Shown here piece after piece: positions 15,115-24,305 of a stretch of 64,000 nucleotides of DNA (position 1 is its first letter; each line of letters begins with the position of its first letter). The translations under genes were made by a program, and so were the position numbers. The stretch covers positions 62,001 through 126,000 of the forward strand of contig NZ_JQKW01000006.1 of assembly GCF_000746255.1 (NCBI RefSeq), given 5' to 3'. Under the pieces are notes generated by a model. It did no database searches. It was not told the origin of the DNA and saw only the letters and a list, made by a program, of their open reading frames with translations. Origin of the DNA: Thermodesulfobacterium hydrogeniphilum. Its GTDB lineage: Bacteria; Desulfobacterota; Thermodesulfobacteria; Thermodesulfobacteriales; Thermodesulfobacteriaceae.

Positions 15115-17181
15115 ATGGGAAAGGAATTAACTCTTAAAAGATTTTTTGATTTTTATAATATTATAGCTATTATCGGAATAATCATTTTACTTTCCATTAT
15201 GCTTTTTCCTTTACCTCCTTATCTTATTGATCTTGCTTTAAGTCTGAATTTTTCTATATCTTTGTTAATTCTTATTATGACCATGGAAGTTAATAAACCT
15301 TTAGATTTTACAGGTTTTCCTGCCCTGCTTTTATTAACCACTTTGTTTAGATTATCTATGAATATTGCTACTACGAGAGTAATCCTTTTAAGAGGACATG
15401 AAGGGACTAATGCTGCTGGACATATTATAAGAAGTTTTGGAGAATTTGTAGTTGGAGGAAATTATATTGTTGGATTTATTGTATTTTTAATTTTGGTTTT
15501 GATTAATTTTGTAGTTATTACAAAGGGTGCTGGAAGAATTGCAGAAGTTGCAGCCAGATTTACTCTGGATGCTATGCCAGGCAAACAGATGGCTATAGAT
15601 GCAGATTTAAATGCAGGGTTGATAGACGAAGCTGAAGCTAAAAGAAGAAGAGAAGAAATAGCTAAAGAGGCGGATTTTTATGGAGCTATGGATGGTGCTT
15701 CTAAATTTATTAGAGGAGAGGCAATAGCAGGACTTATTATTACATGTATCAATATCATAGGTGGAATTTTAATAGGGACTTTACAAAGAGGTCTTGATTT
15801 AGCAACTTCTGCTAAAACTTACACTATTCTTACTATAGGAGATGGTTTGGTTTCTCAAATTCCGGCTTTAATTGTTTCTACTTCTGCAGGTATCTTGGTA
15901 AGTCGTGCTGCAGCGGAGGAAGGTTTAGGAAAAGATATAGCCTTTCAATTTGCCGCACGGCCTGAAGTATTAATTTTAGCAGGAGCTGTAGTTTTTCTTT
16001 TAGCTTTAATTCCCGGACTACCTTTTTTGCCTTTCTTTTTCTTTAGCCTTTTTCTTTTTGTTTTAGGATATTTTTCCTATGCTACCCAGAAAAGAAAAGA
16101 AGAAGAAATAATTTCTGAAGAAGCTCCACCTCCACCCCCTGAAGCTGAAGAAATAAAACCTGTAGAACTTTTGGCTATAGAATTAGGTTATGGATTAATT
16201 TATTTGGCAGATGAAACCAGAGGAGGGGATTTATTGGAAAGGATTAAAAACTTAAGAAAACATTTGGCACAGGAACTTGGTATTATGATACCCTCTGTAC
16301 ATGTTAGAGATAATTTAAGTTTAAAACCTGGAGAATATTCTATTCTAATAAAGGGAGTGGAAGTGGCTAAAGGAGAACTTATGCCTAACTATTTAATGGC
16401 TTTACCTTCAAGCTCTGATCTTATTCCTCCAGAAGGTGCTATTCCAACTAAAGAACCTACTTTTGGTATGACTGCATATTTTATTCCTGAAGACTTAAAA
16501 GATGAAGCTGAAACTGCTGGATTTACTGTAGTAACTTTATCAACTGTAATTACTACACATTTATCCGAAATAATTAAAAAATATGCTGATGAATTGCTAA
16601 CAAAACAGGAAGTGCAAAGAATAATAGATACTCTTAATAAATATTATCCTAAGGTAGTAGAGGAATGTTTGAACAATGCCAATATTACTATAATTCAAAA
16701 AGTTTTGCAAAATTTGGTCCGAGAAGGAATACCTCTTAAAGATCTGGTAACAATTTTTGAAACTATAAGTGATTATGCCTCCACTATTAAAGATCCTGAA
16801 GTTCTTACAGAATATGTAAGACAAAAATTAGCAAGATATATTGTTAAGCCTTATTTAGTAGATAATACTTTGCCCGCTATAGTAATAGGTGATGATATAG
16901 AAGAGGCTATAAGAAAATCTTTACAAAGAACAGAACAAGGGGTATTTTTAATGATAGATCCTAAAATAGGTAGTAAAATTGTAACAGCACTTAGCCAAGC
17001 AGTAGAAAGAGCTGGACAAAAAAATATAATACCAGCAATTGTGTGTAGTCCCACTATTAGAAGACATTTAAGAAAATTAATAGAAAGAACTCTTTCTTAT
17101 ACCCCTGTAATTTCTCAAGCAGAAATACCTCCTGAAATAAAAATAGAGATTTTAGAAATAATTAAATTGGTGAGAGAGTAA
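15115..17181 (+). CDS. flhA: Flagellar export protein FlhA
   Basis: FlhA is the large export-gate subunit: a nonameric cytoplasmic ring plus eight transmembrane helices. The 688-residue length is normal. The FHIPEP-family motifs are visible: TTLFRLSMNIATTRVIL (about 77-93), FVVITKGAGRIAEVAARFTLDAMPG split over about 135-160, MDGASKFIRGEAIAG and the C-terminal cytoplasmic domain from about 350, ending in EIPPEIKIEILEII. It directly precedes flhF by 1 base. Confidence 0.97.
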   Translation: MGKELTLKRFFDFYNIIAIIGIIILLSIMLFPLPPYLIDLALSLNFSISLLILIMTMEVNKPLDFTGFPALLLLTTLFRLSMNIATTRVILLRGHEGTNAAGHIIRSFGEFVVGGNYIVGFIVFLILVLINFVVITKGAGRIAEVAARFTLDAMPGKQMAIDADLNAGLIDEAEAKRRREEIAKEADFYGAMDGASKFIRGEAIAGLIITCINIIGGILIGTLQRGLDLATSAKTYTILTIGDGLVSQIPALIVSTSAGILVSRAAAEEGLGKDIAFQFAARPEVLILAGAVVFLLALIPGLPFLPFFFFSLFLFVLGYFSYATQKRKEEEIISEEAPPPPPEAEEIKPVELLAIELGYGLIYLADETRGGDLLERIKNLRKHLAQELGIMIPSVHVRDNLSLKPGEYSILIKGVEVAKGELMPNYLMALPSSSDLIPPEGAIPTKEPTFGMTAYFIPEDLKDEAETAGFTVVTLSTVITTHLSEIIKKYADELLTKQEVQRIIDTLNKYYPKVVEECLNNANITIIQKVLQNLVREGIPLKDLVTIFETISDYASTIKDPEVLTEYVRQKLARYIVKPYLVDNTLPAIVIGDDIEEAIRKSLQRTEQGVFLMIDPKIGSKIVTALSQAVERAGQKNIIPAIVCSPTIRRHLRKLIERTLSYTPVISQAEIPPEIKIEILEIIKLVRE

Positions 17182-17182
17182 G

Positions 17183-18175
17183 ATGAGGATTAAAAAATTT
17201 AGAGGAAAAAGTATTGTAGAAGCCTTAGATAAAGTAAAAAAAGAATTTGGAGAGAACGCTGTAATTTTAAGTTCTGAAAAGGTAAAAACAGAAGAAGGGC
17301 ATATTTTTGAAATTACAGCTGCAATAGACCAAGAGGAAGTTATCTTTAAAAAAGAACCAGATATAGAAGAAGAAACTAAAAATGATGAGGTTTCTTTTGA
17401 TTATTTTAAACAGGAACTTGCTGAAATAAAAGAAATGTTGAAAAAAGCTCTGTCTCCGCAATTGAAGAACTGGAATTATTTGAAATTATTAGAAAAGGGA
17501 ATACCAGCTTTTATTGCGAAAGATATAATAGAAAAACAGCTGGAATTAGAAGAGTATATTTCTTTAAAATTAAAAGAAAAAGGAAGCATTCCTAATTCCA
17601 AATATCAAGTATTTATTGGAGAAGGAGGAGTAGGAAAAACTACTAATATTTTTAAACTTGCTATATGGTATAAATATAAATATAAGACAGATGTTTTGGT
17701 TTTAAGTCTTGATACTTATAAAATAGGAGGAATTTTTCAAACTAAGAGATTAGCAGAATTATTAGAAATTGATTTTGAAATTCTTGATATAGAAGATTTT
17801 AAGGAAATAGGAGTTCCGTTTAATAAATATGATTATGTTTTAATTGATACTCCTGGATTAAATAAAAAATTTGGAATAAGCGATTTGGAAGATTTAATTA
17901 TAAAATTACCATTTTTGAGGTTTTATTGGGTGGTTAAGGCTACGGAGCATTATGAATATATATTAAGACTTTGGAGAAAAATAGAAAAATTGCCGGTAGA
18001 AGGAATACTGTTAACTTTTACAGACAAAATTTCAAATAGTTTACCTATTTTATGGCTCTTAGATGATAGATTTCCTCCCTTAATTTTTATTTCTATAGGA
18101 GAAAGATTACCTGAAGATATTATGAGAGCAGAAGAAGATGTTTTATTAAACTTATTTTTAAGAGGTATTGAATAA
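17183..18175 (+). CDS. flhF: Flagellar biosynthesis GTPase FlhF
   Basis: FlhF is an SRP-family GTPase that sets flagellar position and number. The N-terminal 45 residues (MRIKKFRGKSIVEALDKVKK onward) are the conserved FlhF start. A Lys/Glu linker (about 50-110) is followed by the NG domain with P-loop GEGGVGKTT (about 150-158), DTYKIGG and the G3 motif LIDTPGL in place of the usual DTAG. The G4 position reads LTFTDK instead of TKLD. At 330 residues it is on the short side. It overlaps an upstream-extended flhG frame but is separated from the preferred flhG start by 16 bases. Confidence 0.92.
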   Translation: MRIKKFRGKSIVEALDKVKKEFGENAVILSSEKVKTEEGHIFEITAAIDQEEVIFKKEPDIEEETKNDEVSFDYFKQELAEIKEMLKKALSPQLKNWNYLKLLEKGIPAFIAKDIIEKQLELEEYISLKLKEKGSIPNSKYQVFIGEGGVGKTTNIFKLAIWYKYKYKTDVLVLSLDTYKIGGIFQTKRLAELLEIDFEILDIEDFKEIGVPFNKYDYVLIDTPGLNKKFGISDLEDLIIKLPFLRFYWVVKATEHYEYILRLWRKIEKLPVEGILLTFTDKISNSLPILWLLDDRFPPLIFISIGERLPEDIMRAEEDVLLNLFLRGIE

Positions 18176-18191
18176 AATAGGAGGAGGTTTT

Positions 18192-18983
18192 ATGAGAAGC
18201 ATTGCTATAGCAAGTGGTAAAGGGGGTGTTGGGAAAACAAGTTTTGTTATTAACTTGGCTTTAGCTCTTGCCCAGTGCAATCAAAAAGTATTGATCTTTG
18301 ATGCGGATCTTGGGCTTGCCAATGTAGATGTAATGTTAGGGCTGTCGCCTAAATTTGATATAAGACATGTTCTTACAGAAAAATTAAGTTTAAAAGATAT
18401 AATATATACTACAGATTATAATTTTGATATAATTCCTGCAGGATCAGGTGCAATAGAATTAGTTAATTTAAGTTCAAATCAAAAGCTTTTATTAAAAGCT
18501 CAAATGGAGGAAACTTTTAAAAACTATGATTTTTTACTTTTTGATAGTTCTGCAGGGATTTCAGAAAATGTTTTATTTTTTCTACTTTTGGCAGGAGAAC
18601 GAATTATTTTATGTACCCCAGAACCTACATCTATAGCAGATGCTTATGCCTTGATTAAGGTGGCTTATAAAAAGTATAAAATAAAAGATTTTTATTTAAT
18701 AGTAAATATGATAAGTAATAATTTAGAGGGTAAAAGAATTTATCAACAAATCTTGTATGTGCTTGAGAGATTTTTACCAGAAATTAAACTATCATATTTA
18801 GGAGGCTTACCCTATGATGAAGGAGTAAAAAAAGCTATAAAATCACAAATACCTTATTTAATACTTTATCCAGAAAATACTTTAAGTTCTAAAATAAAAG
18901 AAATTACTTTAAAACTTTTAAAATTTAATCCACAGGATGATAAGGGATTGGAAACTTTTCTTGAAAGACTGGTGAAATTTTAG
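18192..18983 (+). CDS. flhG: Flagellar number regulator FlhG (FleN, MinD-like ATPase)
   Basis: This MinD/ParA-type ATPase works with FlhF to limit flagellar number. From ATG 18192, preceded by AGGAGG, it has 264 residues and starts MRSIAIASGKGGVGKTS, which is the deviant Walker A of the family. Further motifs are the DADLGLANVDVMLG segment (about 40-53), DSSAGIS (about 117-123) and the TPEPTSIADAYALIK block (about 141-155). An in-frame ATG at 18168 would place eight residues and the ribosome site in the coding region and is rejected. fliA follows after 14 bases. Confidence 0.94.
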   Translation: MRSIAIASGKGGVGKTSFVINLALALAQCNQKVLIFDADLGLANVDVMLGLSPKFDIRHVLTEKLSLKDIIYTTDYNFDIIPAGSGAIELVNLSSNQKLLLKAQMEETFKNYDFLLFDSSAGISENVLFFLLLAGERIILCTPEPTSIADAYALIKVAYKKYKIKDFYLIVNMISNNLEGKRIYQQILYVLERFLPEIKLSYLGGLPYDEGVKKAIKSQIPYLILYPENTLSSKIKEITLKLLKFNPQDDKGLETFLERLVKF

Positions 18984-18997
18984 CTTGAGGTTATTAA

Positions 18998-19738
18998 ATG
19001 AAAAACAAATTGATAAGCAAAATATTTTATGAGAAGCCGCCTTTGGAAAAGGTTATAGAAGAATTTTTGCCTATAATTAATTATTGGGCTAACAAATATA
19101 GTTATCAGGGACAGCCTGTTATTAATAAAGATGATCTGGTTTCTGCAGGGATAATAGGATTAATAGAAGCTTATAATAGATATGATCCTTCTAAAAGGGT
19201 TAAATTTAGAACTTTTGCAGAAATTCGTATTAAAGGAGCTATGCTTGATGAAATTAGAAAAGTAGATATAATACCAAGAAGTGTAAAAGAAAAAATAAAT
19301 GAATTTGAAGAAATTATAAAAGAGCTGTATAAAAAATTGGGAAGGATGCCTAAGGAAGAAGAAATAGCCCAAGCTATGAATCTTAGTTTAGATGATTATT
19401 ATAAGTTTTTAGAAAGTATAAAAGGTATTAGTTTTATTGATATTCAAAGCTTTAAACAGAGGATTCCAGATTTGGAAGAAGATGATATTTTTGAACTTAT
19501 AGCAGGTGAAACTAAAGAAGATCCTTTTGAAAAGTATGCTTTAAAGGAATTACAGGAAGAATTAGAAGAAGCTTTAAACTATTTAAATGAAAGGGAACGT
19601 TTGGTTTTAGCATTGTATTATTATGAAGGACTTACTATGAAAGAAATTGCTAAGGTTTTAGATTGTACAGAAAGCAGGGTTTCTCAGTTACATAATCAGG
19701 CTATTTTAAAACTAAGAAGTATTCTAAACAAAAAATAA
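18998..19738 (+). CDS. fliA: RNA polymerase sigma factor for flagellar operons, FliA (sigma-28)
   Basis: This 246-residue sigma factor directs late flagellar transcription. Region 2 contains DDLVSAGIIGLIEAYNRYDP and KFRTFAEIRIKGAMLDEIRK; region 3 follows with MPKEEEIAQAM; region 4 ends in LNERERLVLALYYYEGLTMK then VLDCTESRVSQLHNQAI. All are hallmarks of FliA. A matching sigma-28 promoter is present in the window before flaG (393-419), so the regulator and one likely target are both visible. It sits between flhG and cheY in the classical deltaproteobacterial order. Confidence 0.95.
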   Translation: MKNKLISKIFYEKPPLEKVIEEFLPIINYWANKYSYQGQPVINKDDLVSAGIIGLIEAYNRYDPSKRVKFRTFAEIRIKGAMLDEIRKVDIIPRSVKEKINEFEEIIKELYKKLGRMPKEEEIAQAMNLSLDDYYKFLESIKGISFIDIQSFKQRIPDLEEDDIFELIAGETKEDPFEKYALKELQEELEEALNYLNERERLVLALYYYEGLTMKEIAKVLDCTESRVSQLHNQAILKLRSILNKK

Positions 19739-19753
19739 GGAGGGATATAAACA

Positions 19754-20137
19754 ATGGCTTTAGATCCAAATTTAAGAATATTAGTTGTGGATGATTTTGC
19801 TACTATGAGAAAAATTATTAAAAATATTTTAACTCAGCTTGGTTTTAAAAATATTATTGAAGCAGACGATGGAACTACTGCTTTAGAAGTTTTGAAAAAA
19901 GAAAAAGTAGATTTAATTATTTCAGACTGGAATATGCCTAAAATGAATGGATTAGAGTTATTAAAAGCTGTTAGAAACGATCCTAACCTTAAAGATATTG
20001 TATTTATAATGGTTACAGCTGAGGCTCAAAAAGATAATGTTATAGAAGCTATTAGACACGGTGTTAATCAATATATAGTAAAACCTTTTACTCCTGAAAC
20101 CTTAAAAGAAAAATTAGAAAAGGTTTTAGGAGGATAG
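19754..20137 (+). CDS. cheY: Chemotaxis response regulator CheY
   Basis: This stand-alone receiver domain (127 residues) binds the flagellar switch when phosphorylated. The acidic pair is in LVVDDF (about 11-16), the phosphoacceptor Asp in LIISDWNMPKMNG (about 56), the switch Thr in MVTAE and the Lys in IVKPF (about 111). The high similarity to the E. coli CheY pattern (LRILVVDDFATMRKI, WNMPKMNGLELL) supports true CheY rather than a generic receiver. An AAGGAGGG site precedes the ATG. It lies 15 bases after fliA. Confidence 0.94.
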   Translation: MALDPNLRILVVDDFATMRKIIKNILTQLGFKNIIEADDGTTALEVLKKEKVDLIISDWNMPKMNGLELLKAVRNDPNLKDIVFIMVTAEAQKDNVIEAIRHGVNQYIVKPFTPETLKEKLEKVLGG

Positions 20138-20138
20138 T

Positions 20139-20897
20139 TTGGAAGAAGATATCAAAAAAGATCTTAAAGAAATAAAAAAAGATATAGAGAAGTCTGAAGA
20201 ACAAACAGAGGAATCTAAAAATCAAGAAGAAGCTGACATTTCTCCAGAAAAAGCAGAAATTCTTATAGAAGATCTTAAAGAAGAGATACAAAAAGAAGAA
20301 AAAGTTAAAGAAACCCAGGTGGAAAGTGAAGAAGAACCCTTAAAATTTAATTTTAAAAAAATTTTATTATTGACAGGTATTTTTATTATAATTATTTTTT
20401 GTATTTTAGGAATTTTTATAGCTTTTAATCTAATAAAAGGTAAAAAAACAGAAAGAAAGGAAAAGATTTCTTATAAAAAGAGAGAAGAGATTTATTTGAA
20501 TACTACTTCTACAAATAAAAATTCTATAATAACTCCTCTTTCCAAAAGTAAAGTTTCTACTAAACTAACGATTTCTAAGAATGTAAAAAAGGAAATACCT
20601 CAGCTTTTTAAATTTGAGCTCAAAAATTTTTTAATTCCTTTATCTTCTAAAATTTTTTTAGATACTGATGTTATTTTATATTTTGATAAAAATGCTACTA
20701 TGAAAGAGATTATGGCAAATGAAATTATTTATAGAAATATTATATATAGTTACCTAAGAAATACTCCTCCTATTGCTTGGGTTAATTTGAAACAAAGAAA
20801 GGAATTAGAAAAAAAATTACAGAAAATATTTGAGATTAAAAAAATAGAACCTTTGCCTAAAAAGATAGAAGTGAATGGTATTATTTTGAAAGGTTAA
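20139..20897 (+). CDS. FliL-like single-pass membrane protein with long acidic cytoplasmic domain
   Basis: This 252-residue protein starts at TTG 20139, one base after the cheY stop and behind AGGAGG. The first 68 residues are a highly charged, helix-prone Glu/Lys segment. One transmembrane helix follows (about 74-98), then a basic Ser/Thr-rich linker and a C-terminal domain (about 150-252). That domain resembles the periplasmic fold of FliL in layout: LKNFLIPLSSKIFLDTDVIL, a helix with IMANEIIYRNIIYSYLRNTP, and a final strand. The FliL relationship is inferred from topology and operon position; the true fliL is at 9913. It may be a second motor-associated protein. Confidence 0.6.
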   Translation: MEEDIKKDLKEIKKDIEKSEEQTEESKNQEEADISPEKAEILIEDLKEEIQKEEKVKETQVESEEEPLKFNFKKILLLTGIFIIIIFCILGIFIAFNLIKGKKTERKEKISYKKREEIYLNTTSTNKNSIITPLSKSKVSTKLTISKNVKKEIPQLFKFELKNFLIPLSSKIFLDTDVILYFDKNATMKEIMANEIIYRNIIYSYLRNTPPIAWVNLKQRKELEKKLQKIFEIKKIEPLPKKIEVNGIILKG

Positions 20898-20898
20898 A

Positions 20899-21234
20899 AT
20901 GGAAAATTTTACCGATTTTTTTTTAATAATTCTATTGATAATAGATTTTTTAATGATAGGTGTTTTTATAATTTTCTATATAAGATTTAAAAAAGTTTTA
21001 AAATTACCTTGGGAAGAAATAAAAGAAAGTATAGAAAAAGCTTATGAGTTGGTTAATATTTTAGAACAAATAAAAAAAACAAATAGTAATGTTCCCTCTA
21101 AAAATGCCGATTTAAAAGAAAAAGTATATAAATTATTTCAGAATGGTTATAGTTCTAAAGAAATAGCTAAAAAATTAAAAATAAGTGAAGCAGAGGTTGA
21201 ACTAATTTTAGCTTCAAAAAAAATGAAGTTTTAA
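20899..21234 (+). CDS. Small membrane protein with C-terminal helix-turn-helix (DUF2802-like)
   Basis: This 111-residue protein has one N-terminal transmembrane helix (about 8-29), a short helical linker (about 35-60) and a C-terminal helix-turn-helix: KVYKLFQNGYSSKEIAKKLK followed by ISEAEVELILASKKM (about 75-110). The arrangement matches DUF2802 proteins that occur in flagellar or chemotaxis loci; that family assignment is from memory of the motif and is moderate. A membrane-tethered HTH could be structural rather than DNA-binding. It starts 1 base after the FliL-like gene. Confidence 0.6.
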   Translation: MENFTDFFLIILLIIDFLMIGVFIIFYIRFKKVLKLPWEEIKESIEKAYELVNILEQIKKTNSNVPSKNADLKEKVYKLFQNGYSSKEIAKKLKISEAEVELILASKKMKF

Positions 21235-21237
21235 ATT

Positions 21238-22032
21238 ATGCAAATAACAGCCCCTTCACCTATAATTTACCTTCCTGAAAATTTATGGTCTTTATTTACA
21301 AAGCCCGGTAGAGAACTATTGGTAAGGGTTTTAAATATTGAAGGTAAAACTTTGGATTTAGAATTAGGAGGAGAAAAATTTCAGGCAAGAATAGGAGGCA
21401 CTATAAATCCTGAAGATTTTAAAATAGGAGAAACTATAAGAGTAAAAGTAATAAAAACAGGTAATCCTATAATTTTGCAAGTTATTTCTGAAGAAAAAGA
21501 GGCATCAGATTTAAAATTATTTTATTTAGTAACTAAGGAGTTTGAAAAAGAAGTTACTAAAGATATTTCTTTAAGAAAGGATTTAAATTTATTAGCTACT
21601 TTTGTAAATGAAATAATAAAAAAAGAGAAAAAGGAAATAACAGATAAAAGTTTAAAAAAACTTTTTGGTGATAAAATAAAAAACTTAAAAGTTATTTATC
21701 AGCAAGATAAAATAGTTTTACCTTTTATTTTTAATGATGAAAGATCTTGGGGTTATTTGGAACTTGGTGCTCCTGAAGAAAGAAAAGGAAGAGTAAAATT
21801 GTTTTATCTAAAGTTTTATTTTGAGTATTTAGGATTGGTAGAATGTTATATAAGTTATTTAGAAAAAGAAATTTATATAGAATTTTATTTTGTTAATCAA
21901 GAAGCTTATAAAATTGCAAAAAAGGAATATAAAAATTTGGAAAATATATTGGTATCTCAAAAAATTCATTGTAAAATAGAAGTGAATATGGAAGAAATTT
22001 CTCCAGGATATTTACTGGAAAAAAGGGGGTAG
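21238..22032 (+). CDS. FliK-like flagellar hook-length control family protein
   Basis: I do not recognise the whole 264-residue protein. The first 85 residues form a beta-rich domain (LLVRVLNIEGKTLDLELGGE, FKIGETIRVKVIKTG). The C-terminal third (about 165-255) resembles the FliK hook-length domain: GYLELGAP, then a strand with YLGLVECYISYLEKEIYIEF, then NLENILVSQKIHCKIEV as the final helix-strand. The operon position beside the DUF2802-like gene fits. Lack of a Pro/Ser-rich molecular-ruler linker argues against it being the actual hook ruler. Confidence 0.5.
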   Translation: MQITAPSPIIYLPENLWSLFTKPGRELLVRVLNIEGKTLDLELGGEKFQARIGGTINPEDFKIGETIRVKVIKTGNPIILQVISEEKEASDLKLFYLVTKEFEKEVTKDISLRKDLNLLATFVNEIIKKEKKEITDKSLKKLFGDKIKNLKVIYQQDKIVLPFIFNDERSWGYLELGAPEERKGRVKLFYLKFYFEYLGLVECYISYLEKEIYIEFYFVNQEAYKIAKKEYKNLENILVSQKIHCKIEVNMEEISPGYLLEKRG

Positions 22033-22062
22033 TTTTAAAAATAAAAGTATAGGATTATTTAA

Positions 22063-22434
22063 ATGATTAAAGTATTAGTGGTAGATGATTCCAAAGCAAT
22101 AAGAGAGATAGAAAAGAAATACTTAGAAGAGATGGGATTTGAGGTTGTAGAGGCAGAGAATGGAGAAGAAGCTTTTAAAGTTTTGGAAGAGCATCCTGAT
22201 ATTAAATTGATTTTACTTGATTGGCATATGCCTGTAATGAATGGGTATGAATTTTTAGTAAAAATGAGATCAAATCCAAAATGGTCAGATATTAAAGTAA
22301 TGATGGTAACCACAGAAAATCAGCAAAAAAGTGTAATTGATGCTATTATGGCAGGAGCTAATGAATATCTTATGAAACCTTTTGATAAAGAAATGCTTGA
22401 AACCAAGATAAAATATCTTCTGGAGAATTTTTAA
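22063..22434 (+). CDS. CheY-like single-domain response regulator
   Basis: This is a 123-residue receiver domain distinct from the cheY at 19754. The acidic pair is in VLVVDDS (about 4-10), the phosphoacceptor Asp in LLLDWHMPVMNG (about 54), the switch Thr in MMVTTE and the Lys in LMKPF (about 106). No output domain is present. It directly precedes cheB by 2 bases, suggesting an accessory chemotaxis role, for example as a phosphate sink or a second motor ligand. Operon membership is clear; exact function is not. Confidence 0.88.
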   Translation: MIKVLVVDDSKAIREIEKKYLEEMGFEVVEAENGEEAFKVLEEHPDIKLILLDWHMPVMNGYEFLVKMRSNPKWSDIKVMMVTTENQQKSVIDAIMAGANEYLMKPFDKEMLETKIKYLLENF

Positions 22435-22436
22435 TC

Positions 22437-23468
22437 ATGAATAAAAAAATTAGTGTTTTGGTTGTAGATGATTCAGCTATAATGCGTAAATTAATTGTTG
22501 ATATTTTAAAAGAAGATCCAGAGATAGAGGTTGTTGATACTGCTAAAAATGGAGAGGAGGCTATTGAAAAAGCCAGAGCTTTAAATCCAGATGTTATCAC
22601 CCTTGATATAGAGATGCCTGTGATGGATGGTTTAACAGCTTTAAAAATCTTAAGGAGAGAACTTCCACATATAAAAATAATAATGTTTTCATCTTTAACC
22701 CAGGAAGGTGCTAAAGCAACTATTGAGGCTTTATCCTTAGGAGCAAGTGATTTTGTTCCTAAACCATCTTCTAAATCGTTTGTAGAAAGTGTAAAAAAAA
22801 TAAAAGAAGATCTTATTCCTAAAATAAAATCACTTGTAATTAAAAAAGTCTTATTAAAACCCCCTGTAAAAAAGCCTAAAATAAAAGCAGGGGATTATAA
22901 GGTATGTGGTATAGGTGTTTCCACTGGTGGTCCCCAAACTTTAATGCAAATTATTCCTAAACTGCCTGCTAATTTTCCTGTTCCAATTTTAATAGTTCAG
23001 CACATGCCTCCGATATTTACTAAACAGTTAGCCGAAAGATTGGATCATATGTCTGTCCTCAGAGTAAAAGAAGCTGAACAAGGAGAACCTGTTAAAGATA
23101 GTTTAGTTTATATAGCTCCTGGAGATTATCATATGGTAGTAAAAAAGCAGGGAGCAGGGATAAGAATACATTTACATCAAGGACCACCTCGAAATTTTTG
23201 CAGACCTTCAGTAGATGAATTGTTTGAATCTTTAGCAGAGGTCTATAATGGTAAGACCTTAGTTTTAGTGTTAACTGGTATGGGAAATGATGGAAAAGAA
23301 GGGGCAAAAAAAATAAAAGAAAAAGGTGGTGTAGTTTTAGCTCAAGATGCTGAAAGTTGTATAGTTTTTGGTATGCCGAAAGCTGTTATAGAAGCAAATT
23401 TGGCTGATGAAATCCTTAATCTTTCACAAATACCTCAAAGATTGAAAGAACTCTTCAGGTGTAGTTAA
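22437..23468 (+). CDS. cheB: Chemotaxis protein-glutamate methylesterase CheB
   Basis: CheB demethylates and deamidates chemoreceptors during adaptation. The 343 residues comprise a receiver domain (1-125, phosphoacceptor in ITLDIEMPVMDG) and a methylesterase domain (about 155-340). The esterase triad is visible as Ser in GIGVSTGGPQTL, His in VQHMPPIFT and Asp in LTGMGNDG. The flexible linker is short and Lys/Pro-rich. It is followed by cheR with no gap. No cheA or cheW is in the window, so the rest of the pathway is encoded elsewhere. Confidence 0.95.
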   Translation: MNKKISVLVVDDSAIMRKLIVDILKEDPEIEVVDTAKNGEEAIEKARALNPDVITLDIEMPVMDGLTALKILRRELPHIKIIMFSSLTQEGAKATIEALSLGASDFVPKPSSKSFVESVKKIKEDLIPKIKSLVIKKVLLKPPVKKPKIKAGDYKVCGIGVSTGGPQTLMQIIPKLPANFPVPILIVQHMPPIFTKQLAERLDHMSVLRVKEAEQGEPVKDSLVYIAPGDYHMVVKKQGAGIRIHLHQGPPRNFCRPSVDELFESLAEVYNGKTLVLVLTGMGNDGKEGAKKIKEKGGVVLAQDAESCIVFGMPKAVIEANLADEILNLSQIPQRLKELFRCS

Positions 23469-24290
23469 ATGGAAAGAGCAATATTTGATTTTTTTACAAC
23501 CCTTGTGGAAAAATTTAGTGGTATATCCTATGGAGAGGGAAAAGAATATTTAGTAGAAAGCCGTTTAAGCGAACTTGCTCTTAGTTTAGGATATAAAGAT
23601 ATAAAAGAATTATATAACAGAATAAAACAAGGATTTGACCATAAATTATTAAATGAAATTATAGATGCTTTAACCACTAATGAGACTTATTTCTTTAGAG
23701 ATTTTTATCCCTTTGAAGCTTTAAGAAATTATATTTTACCTGAGCTTTTTAAAAAAAGAGAAAAGGAAAAAAAAATCTCTATTTGGTCTGCTGCTTGTTC
23801 CACGGGTCAGGAACCTTATAGTATTGCCTTAATTCTATTGGAACACTTTTCAATCTATTTAAAAAAATTTAAAGTTTTTATTTATGCTACCGATATATCT
23901 AAAAAAAGTATAGAAAAAGCCAAAAAAGGTGTTTATAACCAGATAGAAATTAACAGAGGTCTTCCAGTTAATTTTTTAATAAAATATTTTAAACAAGAAG
24001 GACCTTATTGGAAAATAGATGAGAAAGTGAAAAATATAGTTAATTTTGAGGTTTTAAATTTATTAGAAACTCGTCAAAAAATAAAAGAAAAGTTTGATAT
24101 TATCTTTTGCAGGTATGTATTGATTTATTTCTCAAATCAGGTTAAACAGAAAGTATTTAAAGACTTATGGAATTGCTTAAAGCCAGGGGGATATCTTATT
24201 TTAGGAGCTACAGAGATTGCTCCTTTGACTTTTCCAGATATGGAACGAAAAGTTATAGGAAAAACAAGTTGTTATTACAAAAAGGATTAA
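23469..24290 (+). CDS. cheR: Chemotaxis protein methyltransferase CheR
   Basis: CheR transfers methyl groups from S-adenosylmethionine to receptor glutamates. The 273-residue chain has the N-terminal helical domain, including ALTTNETYFFRD (about 69-80), and the Rossmann domain with SAM motif SAACSTGQEPYSIAL (about 105-119), then IYATDISKKSIEKAK and FCRYVLIYF. It is encoded immediately after cheB. A likely substrate, the chemoreceptor at 30023-31645, is in the same window. Confidence 0.95.
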   Translation: MERAIFDFFTTLVEKFSGISYGEGKEYLVESRLSELALSLGYKDIKELYNRIKQGFDHKLLNEIIDALTTNETYFFRDFYPFEALRNYILPELFKKREKEKKISIWSAACSTGQEPYSIALILLEHFSIYLKKFKVFIYATDISKKSIEKAKKGVYNQIEINRGLPVNFLIKYFKQEGPYWKIDEKVKNIVNFEVLNLLETRQKIKEKFDIIFCRYVLIYFSNQVKQKVFKDLWNCLKPGGYLILGATEIAPLTFPDMERKVIGKTSCYYKKD

Positions 24291-24305
24291 AAAAAGGATT
24301 AAAAT

